DNA of 43,356 bases from Thalassolituus alkanivorans. GTDB taxonomy: Bacteria > Pseudomonadota > Gammaproteobacteria > Pseudomonadales > Oceanobacteraceae. The stretch lies in the NCBI RefSeq assembly GCF_020447205.1, contig NZ_JAJAEL010000037.1:104695-148050 (forward strand), in the 5' to 3' direction. Made by a program: the position numbers and the translations under genes. Each line of letters begins with the position of its first letter. Position 1 is the stretch's first letter. The notes beneath the pieces are model-generated. The model was given only the letters and a program-made list of their open reading frames with translations, made no database searches and was not told the origin of the DNA. Positions 17,176-25,652 of the stretch are shown here, one piece after another.

Positions 17176-17778
17176 TTACTGCTCCTCTTTATTCATGTAG
17201 CGGTATAAAAACAGCGACTGACCGATAATAAACAGGACGGTCAGCCCCAGCAAACCGAAGAGTTTGAAGTCAACCCAGATATCTTCAGAGAAGGTGTAGG
17301 CGACGTATAAATTGGCGATACCACTTAAGACAAAAAAAGCCACCCAGGCGTAATTCAGTCGCGCCCAGATATCGGCAGGCAGGGTAACGGCCTGTTCCAT
17401 CATGCGCTGCAGCAGGGATTTTTTCATAAACCACTGACTGCCGAGGAAGGCTGCAGCAAACAGCCAGTTAACGATGGTCGGCTTCCACATAATAAAGGCC
17501 TGATCGCGCAGCAACAGGGTCGCACCGCCAAGAATGACGACTAAGGCGAGGGTGACCAGGTGCATATTTTCCACCTTACCGGTGGTGGCGCGGATATAAA
17601 GAACCTGCAGAATCGTGGCCGGAATTAAAACGGCGGTGGCCAGCAGCATCGGCATTTCATTAAACAGGGTGATGTATTCGTCAGACAGATAAGGCGCCAA
17701 TTGCCCGGTCAGTTCGGGAGCCCACTTATAAACCAGAAAGAAAAGGACGATGGGCAGGTAGTCGAGAAGTAACTTCAT
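17176..17778 (-). CDS. yciB: Inner-membrane protein YciB (septation protein A family)
   Basis: A 200-residue integral membrane protein with about five hydrophobic helices. The N-terminus [15 protein letters not shown] and the motif [11 protein letters not shown] mark the YciB/IspZ family; [18 protein letters not shown] forms the last helices. YciB interacts with cell-elongation and division proteins and affects envelope integrity in enteric bacteria, though its exact activity is unknown. It is the first gene of a minus-strand group (yciB-yciI-SH3 protein) and diverges from the RNase AM gene across roughly 60 bp. Confidence 0.95.
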   Translation of the reverse strand: MKLLLDYLPIVLFFLVYKWAPELTGQLAPYLSDEYITLFNEMPMLLATAVLIPATILQVLYIRATTGKVENMHLVTLALVVILGGATLLLRDQAFIMWKPTIVNWLFAAAFLGSQWFMKKSLLQRMMEQAVTLPADIWARLNYAWVAFFVLSGIANLYVAYTFSEDIWVDFKLFGLLGLTVLFIIGQSLFLYRYMNKEEQ

Positions 17779-17843
17779 TCGCTTAGTGGCTTCAGTGTCA
17801 TTACAATGGGGCGATTATGGCGTAACCAGGAGTGAGCGTCCAC

Positions 17844-18680
17844 GTGAACTCAGAAATCGATCTTCATTGCCACAGCACCGCTTCCGACGGCAAATTACCG
17901 GCGGCTGAACTGGTTGCGCGGGCGGCGGAGCGCGGCGTAAAAACCCTGGCGATCACCGATCACGATACCGCCGAAGGCTATCGTCAGGGGCAGGCCGCGG
18001 CACTGGAACTGGGCGTGCGGCTGATTCCCGGTATTGAGCTGTCCTGTATCTGGGGCGGTGTCACGATTCATATTGTTGGCCTTAATTTTGATCCTGAGTC
18101 GGCGGCTATGCGTGCCGCTGAGCAGTCTCAGACCGAAGCGCGCAGCAGTCGTTCCCAGCTGATTGCCGAACGGGTCGGCAAACGTCTTAAACACGATATT
18201 AATCTGCAGGAAGTGCAGGCCTATGCCGGTGGAGAATCGGTGGGGCGTCCGCATTTTGCCCAGTATCTGATCGATAAAGGGCTGGTGCCGTCAATGGCCG
18301 TTGCCTTTAATAAATACCTCGGTGCCGGTAAACCCGGTGATGTCAAAGCCAGCTGGCCGGAAATGGCCACCGTGGTGCAGTGGATTATTGAAGCCGGTGG
18401 TATCCCGGTAATGGCCCACGCGCATCTTTATAATATGACCCGCACCAAGCTGCGTGCCTGTCTGGCCGACTTTGTCGAGGCCGGTGGTCGTGGTCTGGAA
18501 GTGGCGTATGGTCAGATGGATAACAACCAGCGCGGTCAGATGGCGGTGTTGGCGCGTGAATTTGAGTTGCTGGGTTCCTGCGGCAGCGATTTCCATGGTC
18601 CGAACCGCTTCGGACTTGATCTGGGCGTGATGCCGGCTTTTCCGGCGGACGTTACTCCGGTATGGCAGAGCTGGGCCTGA
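17844..18680 (+). CDS. rnm: RNase AM (PHP-domain 5'-3' exonuclease, YciV/TrpH)
   Basis: A metal-dependent PHP-fold phosphoesterase of the YciV/TrpH family. The E. coli enzyme is a 5'-3' exonuclease that matures the 5' ends of rRNAs and also degrades oligonucleotides. Metal ligands are visible: DLHCHSTASDG near the N-terminus, ITDHDT (about residue 40), the Glu in IPGIELSC, MAHAHL in the middle and the C-terminal GSDFHGP. About 278 residues from GTG 17844. An alternative GTG at 17832 overlaps the AGGAG that would serve as ribosome binding site, so 17844 is preferred. The gene pairs with yciO, as in E. coli. Confidence 0.93.
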   Translation: MNSEIDLHCHSTASDGKLPAAELVARAAERGVKTLAITDHDTAEGYRQGQAAALELGVRLIPGIELSCIWGGVTIHIVGLNFDPESAAMRAAEQSQTEARSSRSQLIAERVGKRLKHDINLQEVQAYAGGESVGRPHFAQYLIDKGLVPSMAVAFNKYLGAGKPGDVKASWPEMATVVQWIIEAGGIPVMAHAHLYNMTRTKLRACLADFVEAGGRGLEVAYGQMDNNQRGQMAVLAREFELLGSCGSDFHGPNRFGLDLGVMPAFPADVTPVWQSWA

Positions 18681-18741
18681 TCGGGCACAGCATAATTCCC
18701 TGACATAGCGAATGCCGTTGTGCGTGGGTTAAGGAGCTTTA

Positions 18742-19362
18742 GTGAGCCAATTTTTCCAGATTCACCCTGATAATCCTCAGGCGCGGCTGATCAAGCAGGC
18801 CGCAGAAATTATCCGTAGTGGCGGCCTGGCTGTGATTCCGACCGATTGTGCCTATGCGCTGGCCTGTCGTATCGGCGATAAAAAAACCACCGACCGGGTA
18901 CAGCGTTTACGGCAATTGCCGCCGAAGCATAATTTCACCCTGCTGTGCCGCGACCTGTCCGAGTTGTCACTGTTTGCCAAGGTGGATAACACCAAATACC
19001 GCATGCTCAAGGCGCACACGCCCGGTGCTTTTACCTTTATTCTTGAGGCCACACGCGAAGTGCCGCGCCTTTTGATGCATCCGAAAAAGCGCACCATCGG
19101 CATCCGTGTACCCAATAACCCGATTGCCATGGCACTGCTGGAAGAAATGAACGAACCGCTGATGACCACCTCGCTGATTATGCCTGGCGACGAACTGCCG
19201 TTGTCTGATCCTTACGATATCCGTCAGTCGCTGGAACATGAGCTGGAGCTGGTGATTGATGGCGGTCACTGTGGCTTTGAAGCCACCACCGTGATCGATA
19301 TGACCGATGAAATACCGGTCGTGCTGCGTCAGGGCGTCGGTGACGCCAGCGATTTTCTCTGA
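18742..19362 (+). CDS. yciO: YciO, threonylcarbamoyl-AMP synthase family
   Basis: A 206-residue member of the Sua5/YciO/YrdC family. The N-terminus SQFFQIHPDNPQARLIKQA and the block RQLPPKHNFTLLCRDLSELS mark the YciO subgroup rather than TsaC, which makes the threonylcarbamoyl-AMP used for tRNA t6A. YciO keeps the double-stranded-RNA-binding-like fold and nucleotide pocket, but its physiological role is less certain. The start is GTG with AAGGAG 8 nt upstream. It sits 61 bp after rnm, matching the E. coli neighbourhood. Confidence 0.95.
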   Translation: MSQFFQIHPDNPQARLIKQAAEIIRSGGLAVIPTDCAYALACRIGDKKTTDRVQRLRQLPPKHNFTLLCRDLSELSLFAKVDNTKYRMLKAHTPGAFTFILEATREVPRLLMHPKKRTIGIRVPNNPIAMALLEEMNEPLMTTSLIMPGDELPLSDPYDIRQSLEHELELVIDGGHCGFEATTVIDMTDEIPVVLRQGVGDASDFL

Positions 19363-19401
19363 CCTGCGCCTCTGACCCACTGCTATTCGTGTTTAAGGAG
19401 A

Positions 19402-19439
19402 CTGAAACGCGCCGCTAAAACCGGTATGATGGCGCGTTT
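19402..19439 (+). promoter_or_regulatory. Candidate trpS promoter inside a palindrome
   Basis: CTGAAA (19402-19407, 4 of 6 matches to the -35 consensus) is followed after 17 bp by TATGAT (19425-19430). A perfect 9-bp inverted repeat, AAACGCGCC at 19405-19413 and GGCGCGTTT at 19431-19439, brackets the -10 box. Transcription would begin near the right arm, so the repeat is better read as an operator in DNA than as an RNA hairpin. It lies 30 bp before the chosen trpS start. Confidence 0.5.
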
Positions 19440-19470
19440 TCAGATTCAGAATTTCACCAAGCAGGGCAGT

Positions 19471-20487
19471 ATGAGCAAGCAGCGTGTATTAACCGGTATT
19501 ACAACCACAGGCACCCCGCATCTGGGTAACTATGTTGGCGCTATCCGTCCGGCCATTGCCGCCAGCCAGGATCAGGCTAACGATACGTTTTATTTCCTCG
19601 CCGATTATCATGCCCTGATCAAGTGTCAGGACCCGGCGGCTGTGCACCAGTCGACCATGGAAATTGCCGCCACCTGGCTGGCTCTGGGTCTGGATACCGA
19701 TAATTCTGTGTTCTATCGCCAGTCCGATATCCGTGAAATTCCGGAACTGAGCTGGATTCTGAACTGTGTCTGCGCCAAAGGCCTGATGAACCGCGCCCAT
19801 GCTTATAAAGCTGCAGTGGATGCCAATCTGGCCGAAAACGAAGACGCCGACAAAGCCATCACCATGGGTCTGTTCAGCTACCCGGTATTAATGGCCGCCG
19901 ATATTCTGATGTTTAACGCCAACAAAGTACCGGTCGGTAAAGATCAGATTCAGCACGTTGAGATGGCGCGCGATATCGCCGGCCGTTTTAACCATATTTA
20001 CTGCAAAAAAGAGCCGTTACTGAGTCTGCCGGATTATCAGGTTGATGATCAGGTGTCGGTACTGCAGGGGCTGGACGGCCGTAAAATGAGTAAGAGCTAC
20101 GGCAACACCATTCCGCTGTTTTTAACCGAGAAACAGCTGCAGAAGCACATCAACAAAATCAAAACCAACCTGCTGGAACCGGGTGAGCCAAAAGATCCGG
20201 ATTCCTCTACCGTATTCCAGATCTGGCAGGCATTTGCCACACCAGAGCAGACTGCTGAAATGCGTCAGGCATTTGCTGAAGGTATTGGCTGGGGCGATGC
20301 CAAGAAGCAACTGTTTGCCCTGATCAACGCTGAAATCGGCGAAGCGCGTGAACGCTACAACGATCTGCTGGCACGTCCGGCCGATATCGAAGCCGAACTG
20401 CAGAAAGGTGCTGCCAAAGCCCGTGCCATCAGCCAGCCGCTGCTGGAGCGGGTACGTGAAGCCGTTGGCATCTTTAAGCTGGCCTGA
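19471..20487 (+). CDS. trpS: Tryptophanyl-tRNA synthetase (conventional form)
   Basis: Class I aminoacyl-tRNA synthetase that charges tRNA-Trp. From ATG 19471 it is 338 residues, the normal bacterial length (E. coli 334). The HIGH-equivalent PHLGN is at residues 16-20 and the catalytic loop KMSKS at 205-209. It reads like the form found in Neisseria (opening [16 protein letters not shown]). Upstream ATGs at 19426 and 19429 lie within the likely promoter and have no ribosome binding site, whereas GCAGGGCAG precedes 19471. A second, different TrpRS gene follows 34 bp later. Confidence 0.96.
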   Translation: MSKQRVLTGITTTGTPHLGNYVGAIRPAIAASQDQANDTFYFLADYHALIKCQDPAAVHQSTMEIAATWLALGLDTDNSVFYRQSDIREIPELSWILNCVCAKGLMNRAHAYKAAVDANLAENEDADKAITMGLFSYPVLMAADILMFNANKVPVGKDQIQHVEMARDIAGRFNHIYCKKEPLLSLPDYQVDDQVSVLQGLDGRKMSKSYGNTIPLFLTEKQLQKHINKIKTNLLEPGEPKDPDSSTVFQIWQAFATPEQTAEMRQAFAEGIGWGDAKKQLFALINAEIGEARERYNDLLARPADIEAELQKGAAKARAISQPLLERVREAVGIFKLA

Positions 20488-20521
20488 TATCTGTGAACGA
20501 CAGCACTGAGAGGCATTCCCT

Positions 20522-21736
20522 GTGAGCAGCGTCGATCCGCAGAGGCGGGTGGTATCGGGCATGCGCCCGACCGGTCAGTTACATCTTGGGCATTATCATG
20601 GTGTGCTGAAAAACTGGGTAAAACTGCAGCATGAGTTTGAGTGCTTCTTTTTTATTGCTGACTGGCATGCGCTGAGCACCGATTACGAAACCGCCGCCGG
20701 TATCCGCCGCTCAAGCCGTAATCTGCTGATCGACTGGCTGGCTGCCGGTGTGAATCCCGGTTCGGCCACCCTGTTCGTACAGAGTCAGGTGCCGGAGCTG
20801 GCGGAACTGCATCTGCTGTTGTCGATGATTACGCCAACGTCCTGGCTGGAACGGGTGCCCGGCTACAAAGACCAGCAGGAAAAGCTGCAGGACAAAAATC
20901 TCAGCACCTACGGTTTTCTCGGTTATCCGCTGCTGCAGAGTGCCGATATTCTGGCTTACCGCGCCGGTCTGGTGCCGGTCGGTGGTGATCAGGAAGCGCA
21001 TATTGAAATCGCGCGTGAAATTGCCCGCCGCTTTAATCATCTTTATGGCCGTGAACCGGGCTTTGAAGCCAACGCTGTGGCTGCGGTGAAAAAGCTGGGT
21101 AAAAAAGCCTCCGCGCTGTATCAGCAGATGCGCAGCGCTTATATCAGCCATGGTGATGTTGAAGCCCTGCAAACGGCGCAGGCGCTGGTGAAAGAACAAA
21201 GCAATCTGACACTGGCCGATAAAGAGCGGCTGTTGGGTTACCTCGAAGGTATTGGTAAAAGCATTCTGGCCGAACCGCGGGCGCTGCTGACCAGTGAAGC
21301 GCGCATGCCGGGCCTTGATGGTCAGAAAATGTCCAAGTCGTACAGCAATATGATCCCGCTGCGGGCCGAGCCCGACGACGTGGCGAAAAAAATCCGTACC
21401 ATGCAGACCGACCCAGCGCGCATCCGCCTGAGTGATGCCGGAGATCCGGAAAAATGTCCGGTATGGCATTTCCACACGGTGTATTCCGATGAGGCGACCT
21501 GCGAGCGGGTGCAAACCAACTGCCGCAGCGCAGCCTGGGGTTGTCTTGAATGCAAACAGCCGGTGACCGATGCCATTATTGCGGAACAGGCTCCGATCCG
21601 TGAGCGTGCACAGCAGTTTGAGGAAAACCCGGAACTGCTGGCGCGTATTCTGGCCGAAGGCAGCGAGCGTGCGCGGGATGCCGTACGCAGTACTATGAGC
21701 GATGTGCGTGAAGTAATGGGGCTGGGTTATCGATGA
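20522..21736 (+). CDS. trpS2: Second tryptophanyl-tRNA synthetase, with an iron-sulfur-like cysteine motif
   Basis: A 404-residue class I TrpRS that differs clearly from its neighbour. HIGH-equivalent HLGH is at 21-24 and KMSKS at 269-273, so it should be catalytically active. Two regions add length: a helical insert before KMSKS (about residues 175-255) and a cysteine-rich segment after it. In the latter, Cys312, Cys334, Cys341 and Cys344 form C-x21-C-x6-C-x2-C, with an extra Cys327. This closely resembles the C-x22-C-x6-C-x2-C [4Fe-4S] motif described for Thermotoga maritima TrpRS, placed near the anticodon-binding region. The start is GTG with GAGAGG upstream. Its stop overlaps the scpA start (ATGA), so it is translationally coupled to scpA-scpB. 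Confidence 0.93.
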   Translation: MSSVDPQRRVVSGMRPTGQLHLGHYHGVLKNWVKLQHEFECFFFIADWHALSTDYETAAGIRRSSRNLLIDWLAAGVNPGSATLFVQSQVPELAELHLLLSMITPTSWLERVPGYKDQQEKLQDKNLSTYGFLGYPLLQSADILAYRAGLVPVGGDQEAHIEIAREIARRFNHLYGREPGFEANAVAAVKKLGKKASALYQQMRSAYISHGDVEALQTAQALVKEQSNLTLADKERLLGYLEGIGKSILAEPRALLTSEARMPGLDGQKMSKSYSNMIPLRAEPDDVAKKIRTMQTDPARIRLSDAGDPEKCPVWHFHTVYSDEATCERVQTNCRSAAWGCLECKQPVTDAIIAEQAPIRERAQQFEENPELLARILAEGSERARDAVRSTMSDVREVMGLGYR

Positions 21737-22668
21737 GCACACAGGACGTCACCGGACATTCCTCAGAACCGGCCGCAGATGTGACTGGCGCGCCGCTGCC
21801 CGACCTGGCGAAAGCCAGCATACGGGTAAAGACCGGCCAGCAGGAAATGCCGTTTGCTCTGGTGCAGGGGCAGCCGATGACCCAGCTGCCACTGGATCTG
21901 TATATTCCGCCGGATGCGCTGGAAGTCATCCTTGAGCAGTTCGAAGGGCCGCTGGATTTACTGCTGTATCTGATCCGCAAGCAGAACCTCGACATTCTCG
22001 AAGTGAATGTCTCTGAGATTGTTGACCAGTACATCGAATACATCGACATGATGCAGGCCATGCAGCTGGAGCTGGCGGGTGAATATCTGGTGATGGCGGC
22101 GATGCTGGCGGAAATTAAAAGCCGAGTGCTGTTGCCACGTAACCGCGAAGATGGCAGTGACGAGGAAGAAGACGATCCGCGGGCGGAACTGCTGCGCCGT
22201 TTGCAGGAATATGAACGCTTTAAAACGGCTGCAGAAAACCTTGACGAATTGCCACGGCTGGAACGCGATATCTTCCTGCCGGAAGTGGATGCGCCCGACC
22301 GCATTCAGGAGCGGGTGCATCCGGAAGTGGAAATGCGTGAACTGATGCTGGCCTTTGCCGCAGTATTGCGCCGGGCTGAGCGTTTTGAGCATCACGAAAT
22401 TCAGCGTGAGCAGCTGTCCACCCGTGAGCGGATGAGCGATGTATTGGCACGGTTGCAGAGCGGGCACTTTATGTCGTTCCGCGCCTTGTTTGATCCGAGT
22501 GAAGGCAAGCTGGGTGTGGTAGTGACCTTTCTGGCGATTCTTGAGCTGGTGAAAGAATCCTTGATCGACATTGTGCAGCAGGATACTTTCGGCCCGATTC
22601 ATTTACGTGCCCGGGAGCACAGCGCCGCAGGGGCGCCCTCGTATCAGCAGGACGGAGAGCCGCAATGA
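21733..22668 (+). CDS. scpA: Segregation and condensation protein A (kleisin)
   Basis: Kleisin subunit that links SMC heads and ScpB in the condensin complex for chromosome segregation. At 311 residues it is somewhat longer than the usual 250, owing to about 60 poorly conserved N-terminal residues before the conserved FEGPLDLLLYLIRKQNLDI. The segment EYLVMAAMLAEIKSRVLLP is the second hallmark. The C-terminal winged helix (VVTFLAILELVKESLIDI) is intact. Its start overlaps the trpS2 stop and its stop overlaps the scpB start, both ATGA junctions. Confidence 0.96.
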   Translation: MSTQDVTGHSSEPAADVTGAPLPDLAKASIRVKTGQQEMPFALVQGQPMTQLPLDLYIPPDALEVILEQFEGPLDLLLYLIRKQNLDILEVNVSEIVDQYIEYIDMMQAMQLELAGEYLVMAAMLAEIKSRVLLPRNREDGSDEEEDDPRAELLRRLQEYERFKTAAENLDELPRLERDIFLPEVDAPDRIQERVHPEVEMRELMLAFAAVLRRAERFEHHEIQREQLSTRERMSDVLARLQSGHFMSFRALFDPSEGKLGVVVTFLAILELVKESLIDIVQQDTFGPIHLRAREHSAAGAPSYQQDGEPQ

Positions 22669-23750
22669 CGCAACCGCCGTTAAAAAACATTCTCGAAGCA
22701 GCGCTGATGGCGGCTGGCGGCCCGTTATCGCTGGAGCGTATGCAAAGCCTGTTTGACGAAGACCGTATTCCGTTACCGTCTGAATTGAAAGCCGCATTGA
22801 CTGAACTGAAGCAGGATCTGCTCGGGCGCGGTATTGAACTGGTCGAAGTGGCTTCAGGCTATCGTTTGCAGGTACGCACTGAAGTTGCGCCTTGGGTGGC
22901 ACGTCTGTGGGATGAACGGCCACAGCGTTATTCGCGCGCATTGCTGGAAACCCTGGCGTTGATTGCCTATCGCCAGCCCATTACCCGTGGCGACATCGAA
23001 GATGTGCGTGGCGTGGTGGTCAGCTCCAGCATTATGAAAACCCTGCTGGAGCGTGAATGGGTGCGGGTTGTAGGCTATCGTGATGTGCCGGGGCGGCCGT
23101 CGATGTACGCCACCACGCGCGAGTTTCTTGATTACTTTGGTTTAAAAAGTCTCGAAGACCTGCCCAGTCTGGGCGAAATCCGCGAGCTGGATGACGCCAA
23201 CCGTAAGCTGGAGCTGGGCGATGATGCCGAAGCACGCAAAGAACCGGCGAAAGATTTTGAATTCCGCAGTGACGAAGAAGTGGCCCAGCGCGGCGCTGAT
23301 GTACTGGCTGCCACCGAAGAAGATCTGGCAAAAGCGGCTGACATTGTCGCACGGGTAGAAAGTAATCTGTTCGCACGGGATGACGACGACGGCGACGAAG
23401 CGGATAATGACGGCGAACCGAAGAAGCGCAGCATTGGCGATCTGCTGCAGCGGCTGGAACAGAAAGCCGTTGAAGAAGAGCAGGCGGCTGCAGAATCAGC
23501 AGCGGCAGAGTCTGACACCGAAGAGCCTGATTCCGGAGAGCCTGAGCAGGCTGCAGAAGAGAGCGTGGACGAAGATACTGGCGTGCGCGAAGCAACAGAA
23601 CATACACAAACTGATGGCGAAAAGTACGGCGATGACGCTGACGCTATTGCCGTTCAACGGACTCAGGATGTTCCGAGTTTATTTAACCAAACCCCTGACA
23701 CGATGCGGCCGGATGCCCCTGACGCAGCTGCGGATGAAGAAGATCGATAA
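22665..23750 (+). CDS. scpB: Segregation and condensation protein B with a long acidic tail
   Basis: Dimeric winged-helix partner of ScpA and SMC. The core (residues 1 to about 172) is normal: LKNILEAALMAAGGPLSLE at the start, then LETLALIAYRQPITRGDIE and VGYRDVPGRPSMYATT. The family is usually 180-250 residues long; here another 185 or so follow, very rich in Asp, Glu, Ala and Gln and predicted disordered. Reading frame and codon use stay regular, so this is not a frameshift. The start is ATGA-coupled to scpA, and the stop is 3 bp before rluB. Confidence 0.95.
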   Translation: MTQPPLKNILEAALMAAGGPLSLERMQSLFDEDRIPLPSELKAALTELKQDLLGRGIELVEVASGYRLQVRTEVAPWVARLWDERPQRYSRALLETLALIAYRQPITRGDIEDVRGVVVSSSIMKTLLEREWVRVVGYRDVPGRPSMYATTREFLDYFGLKSLEDLPSLGEIRELDDANRKLELGDDAEARKEPAKDFEFRSDEEVAQRGADVLAATEEDLAKAADIVARVESNLFARDDDDGDEADNDGEPKKRSIGDLLQRLEQKAVEEEQAAAESAAAESDTEEPDSGEPEQAAEESVDEDTGVREATEHTQTDGEKYGDDADAIAVQRTQDVPSLFNQTPDTMRPDAPDAAADEEDR

Positions 23751-23753
23751 ATT

Positions 23754-24623
23754 ATGAATGAACGTATCCAAAAATTGCTGGCACTGGCTGGTGTGGCTTC
23801 CCGTCGTGAAGTTGAACGCTGGATCGGTGAAGGCCGTGTCAGTGTTAACGGCGTAACCGCCAAGCTCGGTGACCGTGCAAGCCGCTACGACGATGTGCGT
23901 GTCGATGGCCGCCAGATCAAACTGGAAGACGCCGGTCGCTCGCGCCGTGTGCTGGCCTATAACAAGCCGGTGGGTGAAGTCTGTACTCTGAAAGACCCGG
24001 AAGGCCGGCCAACGGTGTTTGACCATCTGCCGAAAACCAAAGGCGAGCGCTGGGTAAATATCGGCCGTCTGGACATCAATACCAGTGGTCTGTTGCTGTT
24101 CACTACCGATGGTGAACTGGCCAACAAGCTGATGCATCCGTCTTCCGGTGTTGACCGTGAATATGCGGTGCGTGTGCGCGGTGACGTCGATGAAGCAATG
24201 ATCGAACGCCTCAAAGAAGGGGTGATGCTGGATGACGGCATCGCGCGTTTTACCGACGTGAAATTCTTTGATGGTGAAGGCCAGAACAAGTGGTTCCATG
24301 TGGTACTGATGGAAGGTAAAAACCGCGAAGTCCGCCGTCTGTGGGAGAGCCAGGGCATTGCCGTGAGCCGCCTTAAGCGTGTGCGATATGGCTGTATCTT
24401 TATGCCGTCTAATGTACCGGTTGGTACCTGGGTTGAACTTGGGCAGCGTGAAGTGAACGACCTGGCGGATCTGGTTGGCATCGAACGTAAGCAGACCAAA
24501 CGCATGGTTGGCCGTGAGAAAGAGCAGTTCCAGCGAGTGGCCAAACGCCAGAAAATCCGCCAGCAGGCGACCGCGCGTAAAACCTCTGCGCCGAAACCGC
24601 GCCAGAAGAAGAAAATCGACTGA
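23754..24623 (+). CDS. rluB: 23S rRNA pseudouridine synthase RluB
   Basis: Isomerises U2605 (E. coli numbering) of 23S rRNA to pseudouridine. The S4 RNA-binding domain spans residues 1-60 ([20 protein letters not shown]). The catalytic domain carries [13 protein letters not shown] with catalytic Asp107. The block [14 protein letters not shown] is also conserved. Length is 289 residues, with a basic C-terminal tail ([12 protein letters not shown]...KPRQKKK) typical of RluB. It lies 3 bp after scpB, completing a coupled trpS2-scpA-scpB-rluB unit that ends at a strong terminator. Confidence 0.96.
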   Translation: MNERIQKLLALAGVASRREVERWIGEGRVSVNGVTAKLGDRASRYDDVRVDGRQIKLEDAGRSRRVLAYNKPVGEVCTLKDPEGRPTVFDHLPKTKGERWVNIGRLDINTSGLLLFTTDGELANKLMHPSSGVDREYAVRVRGDVDEAMIERLKEGVMLDDGIARFTDVKFFDGEGQNKWFHVVLMEGKNREVRRLWESQGIAVSRLKRVRYGCIFMPSNVPVGTWVELGQREVNDLADLVGIERKQTKRMVGREKEQFQRVAKRQKIRQQATARKTSAPKPRQKKKID

Positions 24624-24653
24624 GCCGCTGTATTCGCTGTATTGCTCAGCCAT

Positions 24654-24682
24654 AAAAAAGCCGCTCATTGAGCGGCTTTTTT
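24654..24682. terminator. Bidirectional terminator between rluB and the GGDEF gene
   Basis: Stem GCCGCTC / GAGCGGC with ATT loop, A6 on the left and T6 on the right. It serves the converging rluB and diguanylate cyclase genes. Confidence 0.93.
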
Positions 24683-24695
24683 ATGCTTTACGAAT

Positions 24696-25652
24696 TTACA
24701 ACAGGCTCTTTGATGCCGGTGTATCCAGCTCGTCATCGGTATCACATACCACCCGGTTACGACCGCTGTGTTTCGCCTGATACAGCGCTTTGTCGGCGCG
24801 TTGTACCAGCGAGTCCATGCTGTCTTCTATCATCAGCGTGGCACAGCCGATGCTGGTGGTGACCTGCAACCGTCCTTTATCGTTGCTGAAATCCAGAGCA
24901 CTGATACTCATACGGATGCGTTCGGCAATGCGTAATGCACCGGCGTGTTCGGCATTGCTGAGCATGATCAGAAACTCTTCGCCGCCATAGCGGAAGCACA
25001 TATCGGTCTGGCGGATACAACCGGTAATGCAGCCGACGGCTTCCTTCAGTACCTTGTCACCCATACTGTGACCGAATTCATCGTTGACCAGTTTAAAGTG
25101 GTCCAGATCCAGCATCAGGATTGAAAGTTGCTGGCCGTGGCGTTTGGTCAGCTCGATTTCCCGCTGCAGGGTTTTATCCAGTGCTACGCGGTTGCCGGCG
25201 CCGGTCAGCGGGTCGCGGAAAGCGGCGGCCAGAGCTTCGTGGTAGCGCAGCGCGTTACGCATCGGATAAACCAGTGTGGTCAGCAAACCTTCGAGATTGG
25301 CCAGTTCATGCTCACGAAAGCGGGTCGAACGGTGAAACACCAGATCGCCCATATAATCCTGCTGCGTCTGCAGCCGATAGCTGGCGCTGTGCACACTGTT
25401 GCGGCCATAGCTCAGCAGCAGGTTGTGGGCGTTATGGCTGAAGCTGATGCCGTCGACCAGTACCGCTTGCTGGATTTCCTCAAAGAAAATTTCCAGCAGT
25501 TGCGACAGTTCTAATGTTGTCTGCAGTTTGCCTGACAGCTTCAGCAGCACTTCCGGGCGTATATCGGGCTTCGGTGCCAGATCTCCGATACTGGAAACGA
25601 TCTTGTCGTCCTGGAGTTCTGCCCGGCCGTTGCTGTGTAACGGACTGACCAT
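24696..25652 (-). CDS. Diguanylate cyclase (GGDEF domain)
   Basis: Makes cyclic di-GMP from two GTP, a signal that favours sessile over motile life. The 318-residue protein has no membrane helix. Residues 30-140 form a sensory-type alpha/beta region resembling a divergent GAF domain (weak call). The GGDEF domain spans about 145-305: DPLTGAGNR, LDLDHFKLVNDEFGH, then the active-site loop GGEEF at 223-227. An intact product-inhibition site, RQTD, lies at 214-217, exactly five residues upstream. Both features predict an active, feedback-inhibited enzyme. The ATG at 25652 has GAGG upstream. It stands alone behind a 350-bp spacer rich in palindromes. Confidence 0.93.
   Translation of the reverse strand: MVSPLHSNGRAELQDDKIVSSIGDLAPKPDIRPEVLLKLSGKLQTTLELSQLLEIFFEEIQQAVLVDGISFSHNAHNLLLSYGRNSVHSASYRLQTQQDYMGDLVFHRSTRFREHELANLEGLLTTLVYPMRNALRYHEALAAAFRDPLTGAGNRVALDKTLQREIELTKRHGQQLSILMLDLDHFKLVNDEFGHSMGDKVLKEAVGCITGCIRQTDMCFRYGGEEFLIMLSNAEHAGALRIAERIRMSISALDFSNDKGRLQVTTSIGCATLMIEDSMDSLVQRADKALYQAKHSGRNRVVCDTDDELDTPASKSLL

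Noticed and set aside
20711-21742. Long minus-strand open frame opposite trpS2
   Set aside because: Antisense shadow; the Cys motif and catalytic loops belong to the plus-strand TrpRS.
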